A stretch of DNA of 64,000 bases from NCBI RefSeq assembly GCF_002812205.1, contig NZ_NPEA01000003.1, forward strand, positions 1 to 64,000. The letters run 5' to 3'. Positions 9,069 through 17,048 of this stretch are shown here, piece by piece (the first letter of the stretch is position 1; each line of letters opens with the position of its first letter). Origin of the DNA: Leptospira neocaledonica (GTDB lineage Bacteria > Spirochaetota > Leptospiria > Leptospirales > Leptospiraceae). Below the pieces are notes generated by a model. That model made no database searches, was not told where the DNA came from, and saw nothing but the letters and a program-made list of their open reading frames with translations. A program made the translations under genes and the position numbers.

Positions 9069-10199
9069 ATGAAAGGATCTAAATCATTAAGGACAGCTTT
9101 CATTCTATTATGTCTTACTTTATGGTTTTCCAAGTGTAATAACGCGGAATCCACCCCTCTGGATGGAAGTAAGCCCAGTTTAGCAGGTGCGATCACTATA
9201 GATCCTTCTATTTTCTGGGATATATTCACTACACTTCCTCCTTATCCAATTGACCCACTTTTAAATGAGGGGGAAACCACTCTCAGTGTAGATGAAAACG
9301 ATGCTGCTGACATTATGTTCGCAGTGCAGAACCCTCCGTCCGACGGGAGCACCATCCAATATAGATTTTATACAAACGCAAATATCACCTTCGTCACAGA
9401 TTATAATCCAGACCAAGGCGGTTATCAAGATTATCTTACCTTAGATTTTGGTCCGGATCCTCAAAATGCAAATTTTGATTACAAGAATGGATTTCAGATC
9501 AATTCCCAAGAGGATGATAACTGTATTAATAATTATTACGATCTGGTCGCAGTACACGTTGCCTCCGGAATTTCCCAAACCTTTAAAGTAAAAGTAAACG
9601 ATTCTGATAAATGTATCTTCGTAGCTACGAATAACGGAGCCGGTTATGCAGGAAACTTTGCTAAAAAGGCAATTGATAATGCAATATTCGCAGGCCCACT
9701 CGAAGTTGCTGACGATATCTGTAATTCAAATGTTCCGGACGGTGTTAACAAAGATGTGGCTTATAGAGCAATGCTTGCGATAAGTTACAGTCCGAGCGGA
9801 AATTACAGAGACCCTTCCGTTAATTGGGTTTTCAGCACGTTCAAAAGATATTTTAGCCAGGGCGGTAAGAAGTTAGCATATAGTTTCACTTCCGGAAATA
9901 CGATCGGATTTGCGAATGCAGCTCAGTGGACAAATTCTCTTGGAACTTCGGGTAAAATTTGGACAGGCTTCAGTTCGATAGATTGGACTACGGATACTCC
10001 TGTGCTTACCCAATGTGCATCGTTACAAATAACTGGAGCTCCTTATTCTTCTTGGTATTCTTCCACTGCTACAGGAACCCAAGGAGTTCTTACTGCAGTG
10101 AATGGAAACTCTATTGCAGAGATGACGAATACGGATCCCGCTATAGTAATTCAAAATTTATGTTCTCAAAAACGTAATATCGTTTGCGTAGGACAATAA
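9069..10199 (+). CDS. DUF1554 lipoprotein, second of tandem set
   Basis: Paralogue of the preceding gene, 376 residues. The start at 9069 (MKGSKSLRTA) is chosen over a frame start 39 bases upstream because it begins a normal signal peptide and follows a purine-rich GGGTGGG. The lipidated cysteine would be residue 23, followed by NNAESTPLDGSKPSLAGA, the shared motif. A middle region ends with NCINNYYDLVAVHV and DKCIFVATN. A C-terminal DUF1554 domain runs to NIVCVGQ, with AYRAMLAISY and WTGFSSIDW recognisable. It is separated from the third paralogue by 126 bases. Function unknown, likely a surface or periplasmic lipoprotein. Confidence 0.82.
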   Translation: MKGSKSLRTAFILLCLTLWFSKCNNAESTPLDGSKPSLAGAITIDPSIFWDIFTTLPPYPIDPLLNEGETTLSVDENDAADIMFAVQNPPSDGSTIQYRFYTNANITFVTDYNPDQGGYQDYLTLDFGPDPQNANFDYKNGFQINSQEDDNCINNYYDLVAVHVASGISQTFKVKVNDSDKCIFVATNNGAGYAGNFAKKAIDNAIFAGPLEVADDICNSNVPDGVNKDVAYRAMLAISYSPSGNYRDPSVNWVFSTFKRYFSQGGKKLAYSFTSGNTIGFANAAQWTNSLGTSGKIWTGFSSIDWTTDTPVLTQCASLQITGAPYSSWYSSTATGTQGVLTAVNGNSIAEMTNTDPAIVIQNLCSQKRNIVCVGQ

Positions 10200-10325
10200 T
10201 TGTTACATCTGTAGCAATCCGTTTGACCAAAACTTTTTACGTTCTTTCGAAAAAAGTTTATCAATATCTTTCTTTATAGTATATATTTGGGCCTTGTTTC
10301 CTTGAGCGGAATCTAAGAGGCCCAA

Positions 10326-11423
10326 ATGTATTACGCTCATTCTCTACCTTTTCTTTTTCTGATCGTATCATTCGCTTCTATTCACTGTAACAAGGCGGAT
10401 AGTATAGATTTTGATAGTAGTAAGAGCCCAGTCACAGGGGCAATCATGATCGATCCTACTCTACTTATCGGAATAGGAACTCCTGCTGTACCATTACAAC
10501 TTGTGGATTTTCCTGGCGCTGCGGCTCCGAATACAGTGCCGGAACGTTCTGCGACTTCTAATACAGTGACATTGGAGTTGGTTACTCCATTAAATCCTGA
10601 TGCAGCAGAAACAATCACATTCACATTTAGCACGAATCATCCTGGTTCTATCGAAATCAGAAGTATTGCAGGAAGTAACGATAATACTTATACTTTTGAT
10701 CCTTCTCTCCAGGCGTACCAGGCAACAATCTCTCTCTATTTGGATGATGCAGATTGTATAGAACAGAAATATTCTATCATAGCAATCGATTCTATTACCA
10801 ATGTTCCACAACTGATTTCATTTGATACAAAGGATTCGGATAAATGTGCGTTCGTGGCGACTAACGATGCAAAAGGTTGGCAGGGGAATTTTGCATTGGA
10901 CGGTAAGCTAAACGATGATGCTAGAGGTTTTGCTGATGCTGCTTGTAATTCTTCTTCCAGTAAGCCCGGTAATTTTCCGAGCACTATGACTTATAAGGCT
11001 CTATTGAGTGTGACCGGTCCGAGTAACGGGGCCAAAACGAGAGGCATACAGTACAATGATTGGCCTTTTGCCGCAAGTACCAATTATTATTTCGGAGCTC
11101 AGAATAAGAAGCTATTCACTACCGATTCTGGCAGAACATACAACTTTAATCCTGAACTTTCTCAAGCACTCGGCAGCAGTCTGATTTGGACAGGTTTGTT
11201 GAGCACTTGGTCAGATGCGACTTCCAAAATACTAAGCGAATGTGCCGGGACCAACCAAGCAGGTGGCTTAGTTTCCTGGTCTACCAATTCGGTCTCGATT
11301 TCAGGGATCGTCGGAAATTTGGCATCTACAGATTCTAATCTAATCTCTAAACAGACAACACTCGGGCTACCTGATTACAATCTATGTAATAAGTTTAGAT
11401 ACTTCCTTTGTATAGGACAGTAG
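10326..11423 (+). CDS. DUF1554 lipoprotein, third of tandem set
   Basis: Third paralogue, 365 residues, closest to the second gene: both share DSDKCxFVATN and end in a CVGQ or CIGQ tetrapeptide. The signal peptide ends at cysteine 21, followed by NKADSIDFDSSKSPVTGA. Residues about 45-165 are a threonine- and serine-rich beta domain with the DCIEQKYSIIAID motif. The DUF1554 domain follows, with TYKALLSVTGP, LIWTGLLSTW and FRYFLCIGQ. The residue before the cysteine is histidine, unusual even for spirochaetal lipoboxes. The gene is probably the result of tandem duplication. Its role is unknown. Confidence 0.82.
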   Translation: MYYAHSLPFLFLIVSFASIHCNKADSIDFDSSKSPVTGAIMIDPTLLIGIGTPAVPLQLVDFPGAAAPNTVPERSATSNTVTLELVTPLNPDAAETITFTFSTNHPGSIEIRSIAGSNDNTYTFDPSLQAYQATISLYLDDADCIEQKYSIIAIDSITNVPQLISFDTKDSDKCAFVATNDAKGWQGNFALDGKLNDDARGFADAACNSSSSKPGNFPSTMTYKALLSVTGPSNGAKTRGIQYNDWPFAASTNYYFGAQNKKLFTTDSGRTYNFNPELSQALGSSLIWTGLLSTWSDATSKILSECAGTNQAGGLVSWSTNSVSISGIVGNLASTDSNLISKQTTLGLPDYNLCNKFRYFLCIGQ

Positions 11424-11647
11424 CCTTTTTCTGAAACGAATAAAGCCAATCTGACAGAATCTAAAGGGGTATCTCAATTAGAGATCTTCCATTTTCGAAC
11501 GAACCTGCGATTTACATTGTATCTCAATACATTTTAGTAAAAAAATTATTCCCTGTAAAAAAAGGAATCAAAGTGCTTAACACCGATTGTTGCCTTTGTT
11601 ATGGGGAAAACTATCCGAATTTTCCCTGCTTCGCATGGAGAACTAAA

Positions 11648-13276
11648 ATGAAAAGATTCCAGAATTCAAACAAAACCTTAAATGTATTTAGCCTATTCAT
11701 TCATGGATGTTTTCTATTCTCATTTTTATTGTTACAAGCTTGTAATAATGCAAAGGCAATCAGTATAGATGCTAGTTCTTCTGCAATTGGGGCCTTACTT
11801 TCGGACGGTAATTTTGGTATATTCGGCAATTTTGGAGATCCTGGCGGAACCTCTCCTGCCGCTACTTCTGCGGTTAACATTTCTCTCAGCGGTTATGTAA
11901 ATGTGACCTCTAATGATCTAAATCTTACTTTATCGGATTCAACCGATAGCACAACCCAAACCCTAACATTAACTGCAGATGGTTCTTATGCATTCTCCAC
12001 AGAACTTACTGATGGTGATTCTTATTCGATCTCATTAGGCACTTATACCCAAGGACAGACCTGTAGTATCAGCACAAATGCAAGTGGAACCGCAGGTACG
12101 ACCGGAACAGCTACGATAGTCTGCGAAAGACAATTAGCGATCGCGGCAGGATGGAAATCAAATAGTGGAACTCCAGCCTTAAGACTATTTGGAGTAGATC
12201 ATTCCGGACCTTATTCGATAACTAAAAACTTTGCCGTCACCGTGGGTGGAGCACCGAGTTCTGTAGATCCAGAATTGGTCTGGAATGGAACCAATTATTT
12301 ACTTGTTTGGAAGTCAGCCGACACCACGATCAAAGGACAATATTACGATATAAGTCTTACTGCGGTAGGGTCAACATTTACAATCTATACTGGAGCCGGT
12401 GTAACGATTGGAAAAGTTTCTGCCGCTTATAATCCGAGCGGAGAATTCGCAGTAGTATGGACAGAAACAGCTTCTATAAGAGCTGCAAAATACCAGAGGA
12501 TTAATGCATCTACGGGGGCTTTGGTCGGAACCGCGACTACGATCGTCTCCTCCACTAGTACGAGTTATTCTAATGCGGATGTTGTTTGGAACGGTAGCAG
12601 TTATACTACAGCATTCCGTCAAAAAACAAGTTCGGATGCTTACTCATTGACAGCCTTTAGTTTTTCGACTGGATCGGCTACTTCCGTAAAAACTTATACT
12701 GCCACAAACGGCACAGATTCGCTTGTTTTAGATTATCCGTCCTTGCTAATGCAAGGTACCAATACTTGGCTATTCTATAGCCAGACAAACACGGATGGAT
12801 CCGGAAACGTAAACTCTTCTACTTTAAAAAGTTCTAAAAACTTCCAAACTACTCCCGCAACAATGATCACAGAAACAAATCCTTATGGCTGTGACCCAGT
12901 AAATAGCAGTGGAGATCAATATATGATCCCTTCCGTTGCGATTGCAAATAGTACAACTCTATTGCTTTCCTATGACTCGTTCTGTGCGGATATGGGAGTG
13001 TATAATGAAGTGTCAGATCTTCCGGTTACAATCGCTTCCGGCACTGGCATTGCAGGAAGTGTGACAAATTATTCTTATTCACAAATAACCACAGGAAGCA
13101 CCATGGGCTCTTCGATTACTTGCAGAACTACAACTTGTTTTATGAGTGTAGGAGATGAATACGCAGATTTCATTTATCTGTTCGACCCGGATTTTACTGG
13201 AGGGGATAATGCAACCAAAAATGTTTACTCAGACAGTTCCGGGGGTATTGAATCCCCTGTAACAGTAATCCAATAA
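11648..13276 (+). CDS. Lipoprotein with putative beta-propeller repeats, fourth of tandem set
   Basis: Exported lipoprotein of 542 residues. The start at 11648 follows GGAG with seven-base spacing; a GTG 25 codons upstream would add an implausible cysteine-rich leader. The signal peptide ends LLLQAC with cysteine 32, followed by NNAKAISIDASSSAIGA, the same post-cysteine motif as the three DUF1554 genes upstream. The rest differs: a short carboxypeptidase-regulatory-like beta domain (about 75-155), then repeats with VWNGTNYLLVW, YNPSGEFAVVW and VVWNGSSYTTAF, the pattern of a beta-propeller. There is no DUF1554 domain. A clear terminator follows. A surface binding protein is possible, but no ligand can be named. 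Confidence 0.78.
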   Translation: MKRFQNSNKTLNVFSLFIHGCFLFSFLLLQACNNAKAISIDASSSAIGALLSDGNFGIFGNFGDPGGTSPAATSAVNISLSGYVNVTSNDLNLTLSDSTDSTTQTLTLTADGSYAFSTELTDGDSYSISLGTYTQGQTCSISTNASGTAGTTGTATIVCERQLAIAAGWKSNSGTPALRLFGVDHSGPYSITKNFAVTVGGAPSSVDPELVWNGTNYLLVWKSADTTIKGQYYDISLTAVGSTFTIYTGAGVTIGKVSAAYNPSGEFAVVWTETASIRAAKYQRINASTGALVGTATTIVSSTSTSYSNADVVWNGSSYTTAFRQKTSSDAYSLTAFSFSTGSATSVKTYTATNGTDSLVLDYPSLLMQGTNTWLFYSQTNTDGSGNVNSSTLKSSKNFQTTPATMITETNPYGCDPVNSSGDQYMIPSVAIANSTTLLLSYDSFCADMGVYNEVSDLPVTIASGTGIAGSVTNYSYSQITTGSTMGSSITCRTTTCFMSVGDEYADFIYLFDPDFTGGDNATKNVYSDSSGGIESPVTVIQ

Positions 13277-13300
13277 ATAAACATACATCCTAAAAGACGA

Positions 13301-13339
13301 AAAACTCGGGCCACCCATAAAGTGATCCGAGTTTTTTTA
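13301..13339. terminator. Bidirectional intrinsic terminator
   Basis: AAAACTCGG pairs with CCGAGTTTT across a 17-base loop, with a T-run after it on the plus strand and an A-run before it. It lies between the convergent fourth lipoprotein gene and the minus-strand membrane protein gene and can serve both. Confidence 0.8.
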
Positions 13340-13387
13340 TATAGATAGAAGCAAACCTTCTAAATCGAAATAATATTTTTCCAATCT

Positions 13388-14191
13388 TTAATATCGGATC
13401 TCGTATTTAAGTTCTCCATTCCAACCCAAACCATTGCCACCAACTGTCATAGGCTGGTAAGAAGGAGCAAAGCTGAATTTAAAACCGGCGCTGGGCCCTT
13501 CTGCAACTCCTTGCTCCGCTTTTACCCCTAAATAATAGGAGTAGAAGAGCTGTAATCCGTAAGCAATCCCGAATAAATATTGGTAATTATTGGATTCTTC
13601 TGCAAGGCCTTGGTAATGGTTGAATGCTCCCTTATTCACCAAGAAGGCTCCGATCAAACGTTGGCCGGTATTTGCAGGCAATGAGAGGACAGGATCGTTC
13701 AATGCGTATATGAAATAATTTCTTGCATTCTCCTCATAAGCACTTTTCGCAGATCCAAAATCGTTCTGGGCCTTAACTGCTAGATAAGCTGCCCCCAAAA
13801 CTGCTACAAAGGTCGCTGAAGCTCTGTATTTTTTGTCTGCCTTCCAAATCCCCCAACCTGGAACAACTGCAGATCTAAGTGAATAATCCCAGCGAGGCTT
13901 TTGATACCATCTCTGGACCACTTCTTCCTCGATTTTTTTAGGTTCCTCTTTAGGTTTAACAATAGGATCCTTTTTCACTTCTGGCTTAGGCGTATCTTTT
14001 AAGTTCAATTCCGCAATCTCGGTCTTTGGAATGGTTAGAACCTTTCCATCCACTTCGATCTGGACTTCCGTTCGGGTTTGGTTTACTACCTTCCCCTGGA
14101 GTACCTTTCCGTTTTTTAAGGTTAGACTAGAACCAAAAAGGGAATGGGTAACAGTTAGTAAACAAATTGCAAAAAGCCAACGATAAGGCAT
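13388..14191 (-). CDS. Membrane protein with N-terminal module shared with the FecR protein and a DUF5683-like body
   Basis: Exported protein of 267 residues with an N-terminal signal (cleavage near residue 20). Residues 22-63 (SLTLKNGKVLQGKVV onward) form a small beta module that resembles the C-terminal 43 residues of the FecR-like protein encoded at 15047. A proline- and lysine-rich linker follows at about 66-90. The remainder begins SLRSAVVPGWGIWKADKKYR, typical of DUF5683-like proteins, and has hydrophobic segments at about 125-140 and 205-225. It faces away from the ECF sigma gene, with 139 bases between the starts. A cell-envelope protein controlled by that sigma factor is a reasonable inference. 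Function unknown. Confidence 0.72.
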   Translation of the reverse strand: MPYRWLFAICLLTVTHSLFGSSLTLKNGKVLQGKVVNQTRTEVQIEVDGKVLTIPKTEIAELNLKDTPKPEVKKDPIVKPKEEPKKIEEEVVQRWYQKPRWDYSLRSAVVPGWGIWKADKKYRASATFVAVLGAAYLAVKAQNDFGSAKSAYEENARNYFIYALNDPVLSLPANTGQRLIGAFLVNKGAFNHYQGLAEESNNYQYLFGIAYGLQLFYSYYLGVKAEQGVAEGPSAGFKFSFAPSYQPMTVGGNGLGWNGELKYEIRY

Positions 14192-14221
14192 GTTATCTTA
14201 AATCCCTTTGGTTTAGGACTA

Positions 14222-14325
14222 CAGACACTAAAATTGTCTGGCTATAACCGTTTTAAAACTGATTGCTTTCTACAAGAAAAAACCGAATTTACTTGAAAAA
14301 AGACCAATAGAAAAAAATTTCTATT
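14222..14325. promoter_or_regulatory. Divergent promoter region with two inverted repeats
   Basis: CAGACA and TGTCTG form an inverted repeat at 14222-14240. AATAGAAA and TTTCTATT form a second at 14306-14325, only five bases before the GTG start of the sigma factor. No normal ribosome binding site is visible there, so the second hairpin may affect translation. Roles are inferred. Confidence 0.4.
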
Positions 14326-14330
14326 CTACC

Positions 14331-14885
14331 GTGTCTGAAACCTTGTTTTTCGAAAAACTATACAATAAAAATAAGGATCACTTGTTTTCATTTATTCGGC
14401 GCTCCGTCCAAGATGAATCCACAGCCTTGGACCTATTACAAGACACTTTTTTGAACTTCTTTAAACATTATTCCGGCAAGGAATTACCGGATGAGCAAGT
14501 CTCTAGGATGATCTTATTTAGGATCTCTAGAAACCTAATGATCAATCATGGAAAGTCCTATTATCAAAAGAACGTTGCTCTCGTTGGAGAGGAAACTTCT
14601 TCTTTATTCAGCTCCAAAGGACAAGGTCCTGAAAGTCAGGTCCTGGACGAAATGGAAGCCCAAAACCTTGGAAAGATTGTAGGCGAATTATTAAACACCC
14701 TACCGGAAGAACAAAAGACTGCTATAGAGCTACGTTATTCCCAAGGTTGCAAATTGGAAGAGATAGCCTCCGTATTGGACTTATCCGTATCCGGGGTTTC
14801 CAGACTGCTGGAAAGAGCTGAAAAGCAGCTTTTACAAGAAGGAAAGAAGAGAGGCATTCAACCTTCTTCTTTCTTAAAATCCTAG
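14331..14885 (+). CDS. ECF-type RNA polymerase sigma factor
   Basis: Sigma-70 family factor of 184 residues with the two-domain extracytoplasmic-function layout. Region 2 lies at about residues 10-75 with LFSFIRRSVQ and ALDLLQDTFLNFFKHY, and region 4 at about 118-175, with LPEEQKTAIELRYSQG, LEEIASVLDLSVSGVSRLLERAEKQL forming the -35 binding helix-turn-helix. The start is GTG at 14331, without a clear ribosome binding site and just after a hairpin. Downstream, 161 bases away, is a FecR-domain membrane protein, which is probably its anti-sigma factor or signal partner. The target promoters are not known; the divergent membrane protein gene is a candidate. Confidence 0.9.
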   Translation: MSETLFFEKLYNKNKDHLFSFIRRSVQDESTALDLLQDTFLNFFKHYSGKELPDEQVSRMILFRISRNLMINHGKSYYQKNVALVGEETSSLFSSKGQGPESQVLDEMEAQNLGKIVGELLNTLPEEQKTAIELRYSQGCKLEEIASVLDLSVSGVSRLLERAEKQLLQEGKKRGIQPSSFLKS

Positions 14886-15046
14886 GATTTTCGCAAATTT
14901 ATGTATTTCGAACAAGTGATTCATTTCGTCAAAAAAGCCATCCGCACTCAAAAAAATGAGCAAGGTACCTGCCTTCAGTTTGTTGATCCAACTGAGCGGG
15001 CAGGACAATGTGAAGCGGCCCGGAACTAAAGGATACGGTAAAGAGG

Positions 15047-16099
15047 ATGGAAAGAATGAACCCTGAATTCCAAACATTCGCAGAGCTCCTCAAAAAGTCT
15101 CTACCGAATTCTAAGGCACCGGACTTTGATCCAAACTGGATCGGCATGTCCCCTCGCTTCTCTGTGGAGGCAAATATCATGCAATCTCCTACTAAGGACA
15201 ATGTAGTTCAACTCGGCTCCAAAAATAAAGTATGGTTCTTAGCTGCGGCAGCAATCTTATTCGTAGGAATTGGAGCCGGAACTTATTTCACTATTTTCAA
15301 GAAAGAAGCCGCACCTGTAGTCGAAGGCACCCTGCTTAAAGCAGCAGTCGTATTCGTTAAAGGCGACGCGAAGAATATAAAAGAAGCTCCTGTCGCATTA
15401 CATTTAGGTGATATACTTAGCGAAGGCGACAAGATCGTAACAGGCAAGGGTGGGTCTATCGATATCGGTCTGACCGATTCCAGTGTGATCCGTTTGAAAG
15501 AAAATTCTGAGCTAGTTCTCAAAAGTTTAAGACAAACAGATGCTTCTCAAATCAGAATTTCCTTAATGTCAGGTAAAATTCTGAATTTAGTCGAGAAGGA
15601 AAAGAAAAACGCAAACTATTTCGTAGATACTCCTACTGTGGTGGCTGCGGTTCGAGGAACTTCTTTTGAGGTGAACGCTTCCGATAAAGAATCTTCGGTC
15701 TTCGTTGTCGAAGGTGCGGTCGAAGTAACACCTTTGATCCATGATAAGACAGAAAGAGCTTTGATCACTGGCGGATTGATCATAGTCACGGATGAAAAAG
15801 TTCTCGTGATTGAAGATCAAAAACGTGCTAAAGAAGAAGGCCCTGAATACGGCGACATGCGCAAGAACTTGAGCGGCCTGGACAAAGAAGTTTTAGCAAC
15901 TACTCAAAACTTAAAGACTGCTAAAACCGAGCAAGAGCTGGAAGAACTTTATGATAAGAGTATCGAACATATCATAATGAAAGATGGCCGCGAGATAAGA
16001 GGTGTTGTGGTTTCTCAAAAGAAAGGCAAACTGATCGTTCAAACTCTGAAAGGATCTTATATCCTGGACGAGAACTCGGTTGAGAAGATTATCTATTAA
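15047..16099 (+). CDS. FecR-domain membrane protein, probable sigma regulator
   Basis: Single-pass membrane protein of 350 residues. The cytoplasmic part (1-60) may bind the sigma factor. A transmembrane helix lies at about 62-84. A FecR domain covers about 95-230, with LGDILSEGDKIVTGKGGSIDIGL, LKENSELVLKSL and the conserved TPTVVAAVRGTSFEV. A charged linker follows, and residues 308-350 form a small beta module (IIMKDGREIRG onward) also found at the N-terminus of the divergently encoded protein at 13388. The frame start ATG at 15047 is followed by a second ATG at 15056 with GGATGG upstream, so either could be used. By family it transmits an envelope signal to the sigma factor. The gene ends in a strong terminator. 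Confidence 0.87.
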   Translation: MERMNPEFQTFAELLKKSLPNSKAPDFDPNWIGMSPRFSVEANIMQSPTKDNVVQLGSKNKVWFLAAAAILFVGIGAGTYFTIFKKEAAPVVEGTLLKAAVVFVKGDAKNIKEAPVALHLGDILSEGDKIVTGKGGSIDIGLTDSSVIRLKENSELVLKSLRQTDASQIRISLMSGKILNLVEKEKKNANYFVDTPTVVAAVRGTSFEVNASDKESSVFVVEGAVEVTPLIHDKTERALITGGLIIVTDEKVLVIEDQKRAKEEGPEYGDMRKNLSGLDKEVLATTQNLKTAKTEQELEELYDKSIEHIIMKDGREIRGVVVSQKKGKLIVQTLKGSYILDENSVEKIIY

Positions 16100-16127
16100 T
16101 AAAAATCAATAGATACTTTCTAAAATT

Positions 16128-16163
16128 AAAAACCCGGGAAATTATAGTCCCGGGTTTTTTTAT
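16128..16163 (+). terminator. Intrinsic terminator after the FecR gene
   Basis: AAACCCGGGA and TCCCGGGTTT form a perfect G+C-rich stem around an 8-base loop, followed by a run of T. It closes the sigma/FecR operon and may also work for the convergent DoxX gene. Confidence 0.85.
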
Positions 16164-16214
16164 ACCTACATGTTAACATGCGAGCTTTAAAAACTCGTCC
16201 TTAGAGATTGATTC

Positions 16215-16661
16215 TTATACGGACCATTCTCCTAATTTTTTATCAAAAGAAAAAGAGCCTGCTCCTCTGAACAAAAGAGAAAGTGCTGCGGACACTGCCA
16301 AAATATGGTACTCGAAACCTTCTCCGCCTTTGTCCCCAAACCAATTCATAAAAAAGCCGTAATCTCTATGAGTAAAACCTGCGACGGTCAATATGATTGC
16401 AAGTCCCAAGGCCCAGAATCTGGTCAAAAATCCGAATACAAAGCAGATCGTCCCAATGAATTCAAAACTAATCACCAGAACTCCCAAAACATAAGGAGCG
16501 CCCAGTGTCTCTGTAAAATAATCCATTGCAGCATAAAATCCCGAGCCTTCGAACCAGCCCAATGCCTTTTGGGCTCCATGAGGAAAGATACAGATAGCAA
16601 GGCCTAATCTTAGGAATAGAGGCCCTAAACCTTCTTTCGTTTGAAATAAATTATATAACAT
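16215..16661 (-). CDS. DoxX family membrane protein
   Basis: Integral membrane protein of 148 residues with four hydrophobic helices at about 15-32, 52-75, 78-98 and 115-135. LFLRLGLAICIFPHGAQKAL, GWFEGSGF and FEFIGTICFVFGFLTR are characteristic of the DoxX/YphA family. Members are small quinone- or redox-associated membrane proteins, often linked with thiol stress; the substrate here is unknown. It is convergent with the FecR gene and divergent from a small charged protein. Confidence 0.85.
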   Translation of the reverse strand: MLYNLFQTKEGLGPLFLRLGLAICIFPHGAQKALGWFEGSGFYAAMDYFTETLGAPYVLGVLVISFEFIGTICFVFGFLTRFWALGLAIILTVAGFTHRDYGFFMNWFGDKGGEGFEYHILAVSAALSLLFRGAGSFSFDKKLGEWSV

Positions 16662-16814
16662 GCCGAATCTGCATCCTAGTTAACTTAAATCCGGACATAT
16701 TTCCATTCTAATTTATCTTCCCTGCCGACAAGGGGCAAGCTCCAGAGCCAAAATAGGTTGTCGAAAGGGGTATTTCCGTAAATTTTGGCAATACGAACGC
16801 ATCGGAAGGTACCT

Positions 16815-16979
16815 ATGTCTGAAGAGACAGCCGAAAAGAAGAACAAAAAAATCAACAAGATGAGCGCCGGGGAGCTTGACCAAGCTCTGAAAGACGCAGT
16901 CGAGAAGATGAACGGGGAAACGAGCAAGTACGTACAACATCTTAAAGCGAGAAAAGAAGAACTCGCGAATAAGAAGTAA
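16815..16979 (+). CDS. Small charged protein, unknown
   Basis: Soluble protein of 54 residues rich in lysine and glutamate, with helical repeats such as KINKMSAGELDQALKDAVEKM. The start ATG at 16815 is supported by GGAAGG five bases upstream; a longer frame begins 30 bases earlier. There is no signal or membrane segment. It stands 69 bases before the ABC-F gene in the same direction and may be co-transcribed with it. The function is unknown. Confidence 0.65.
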   Translation: MSEETAEKKNKKINKMSAGELDQALKDAVEKMNGETSKYVQHLKARKEELANKK

Positions 16980-17048
16980 GCACTACTTTAAAAACCCTCA
17001 ATAACCTCCGCGGACTCGTGCGGGGGTTCCTCAGAATTTCCTTGGACC

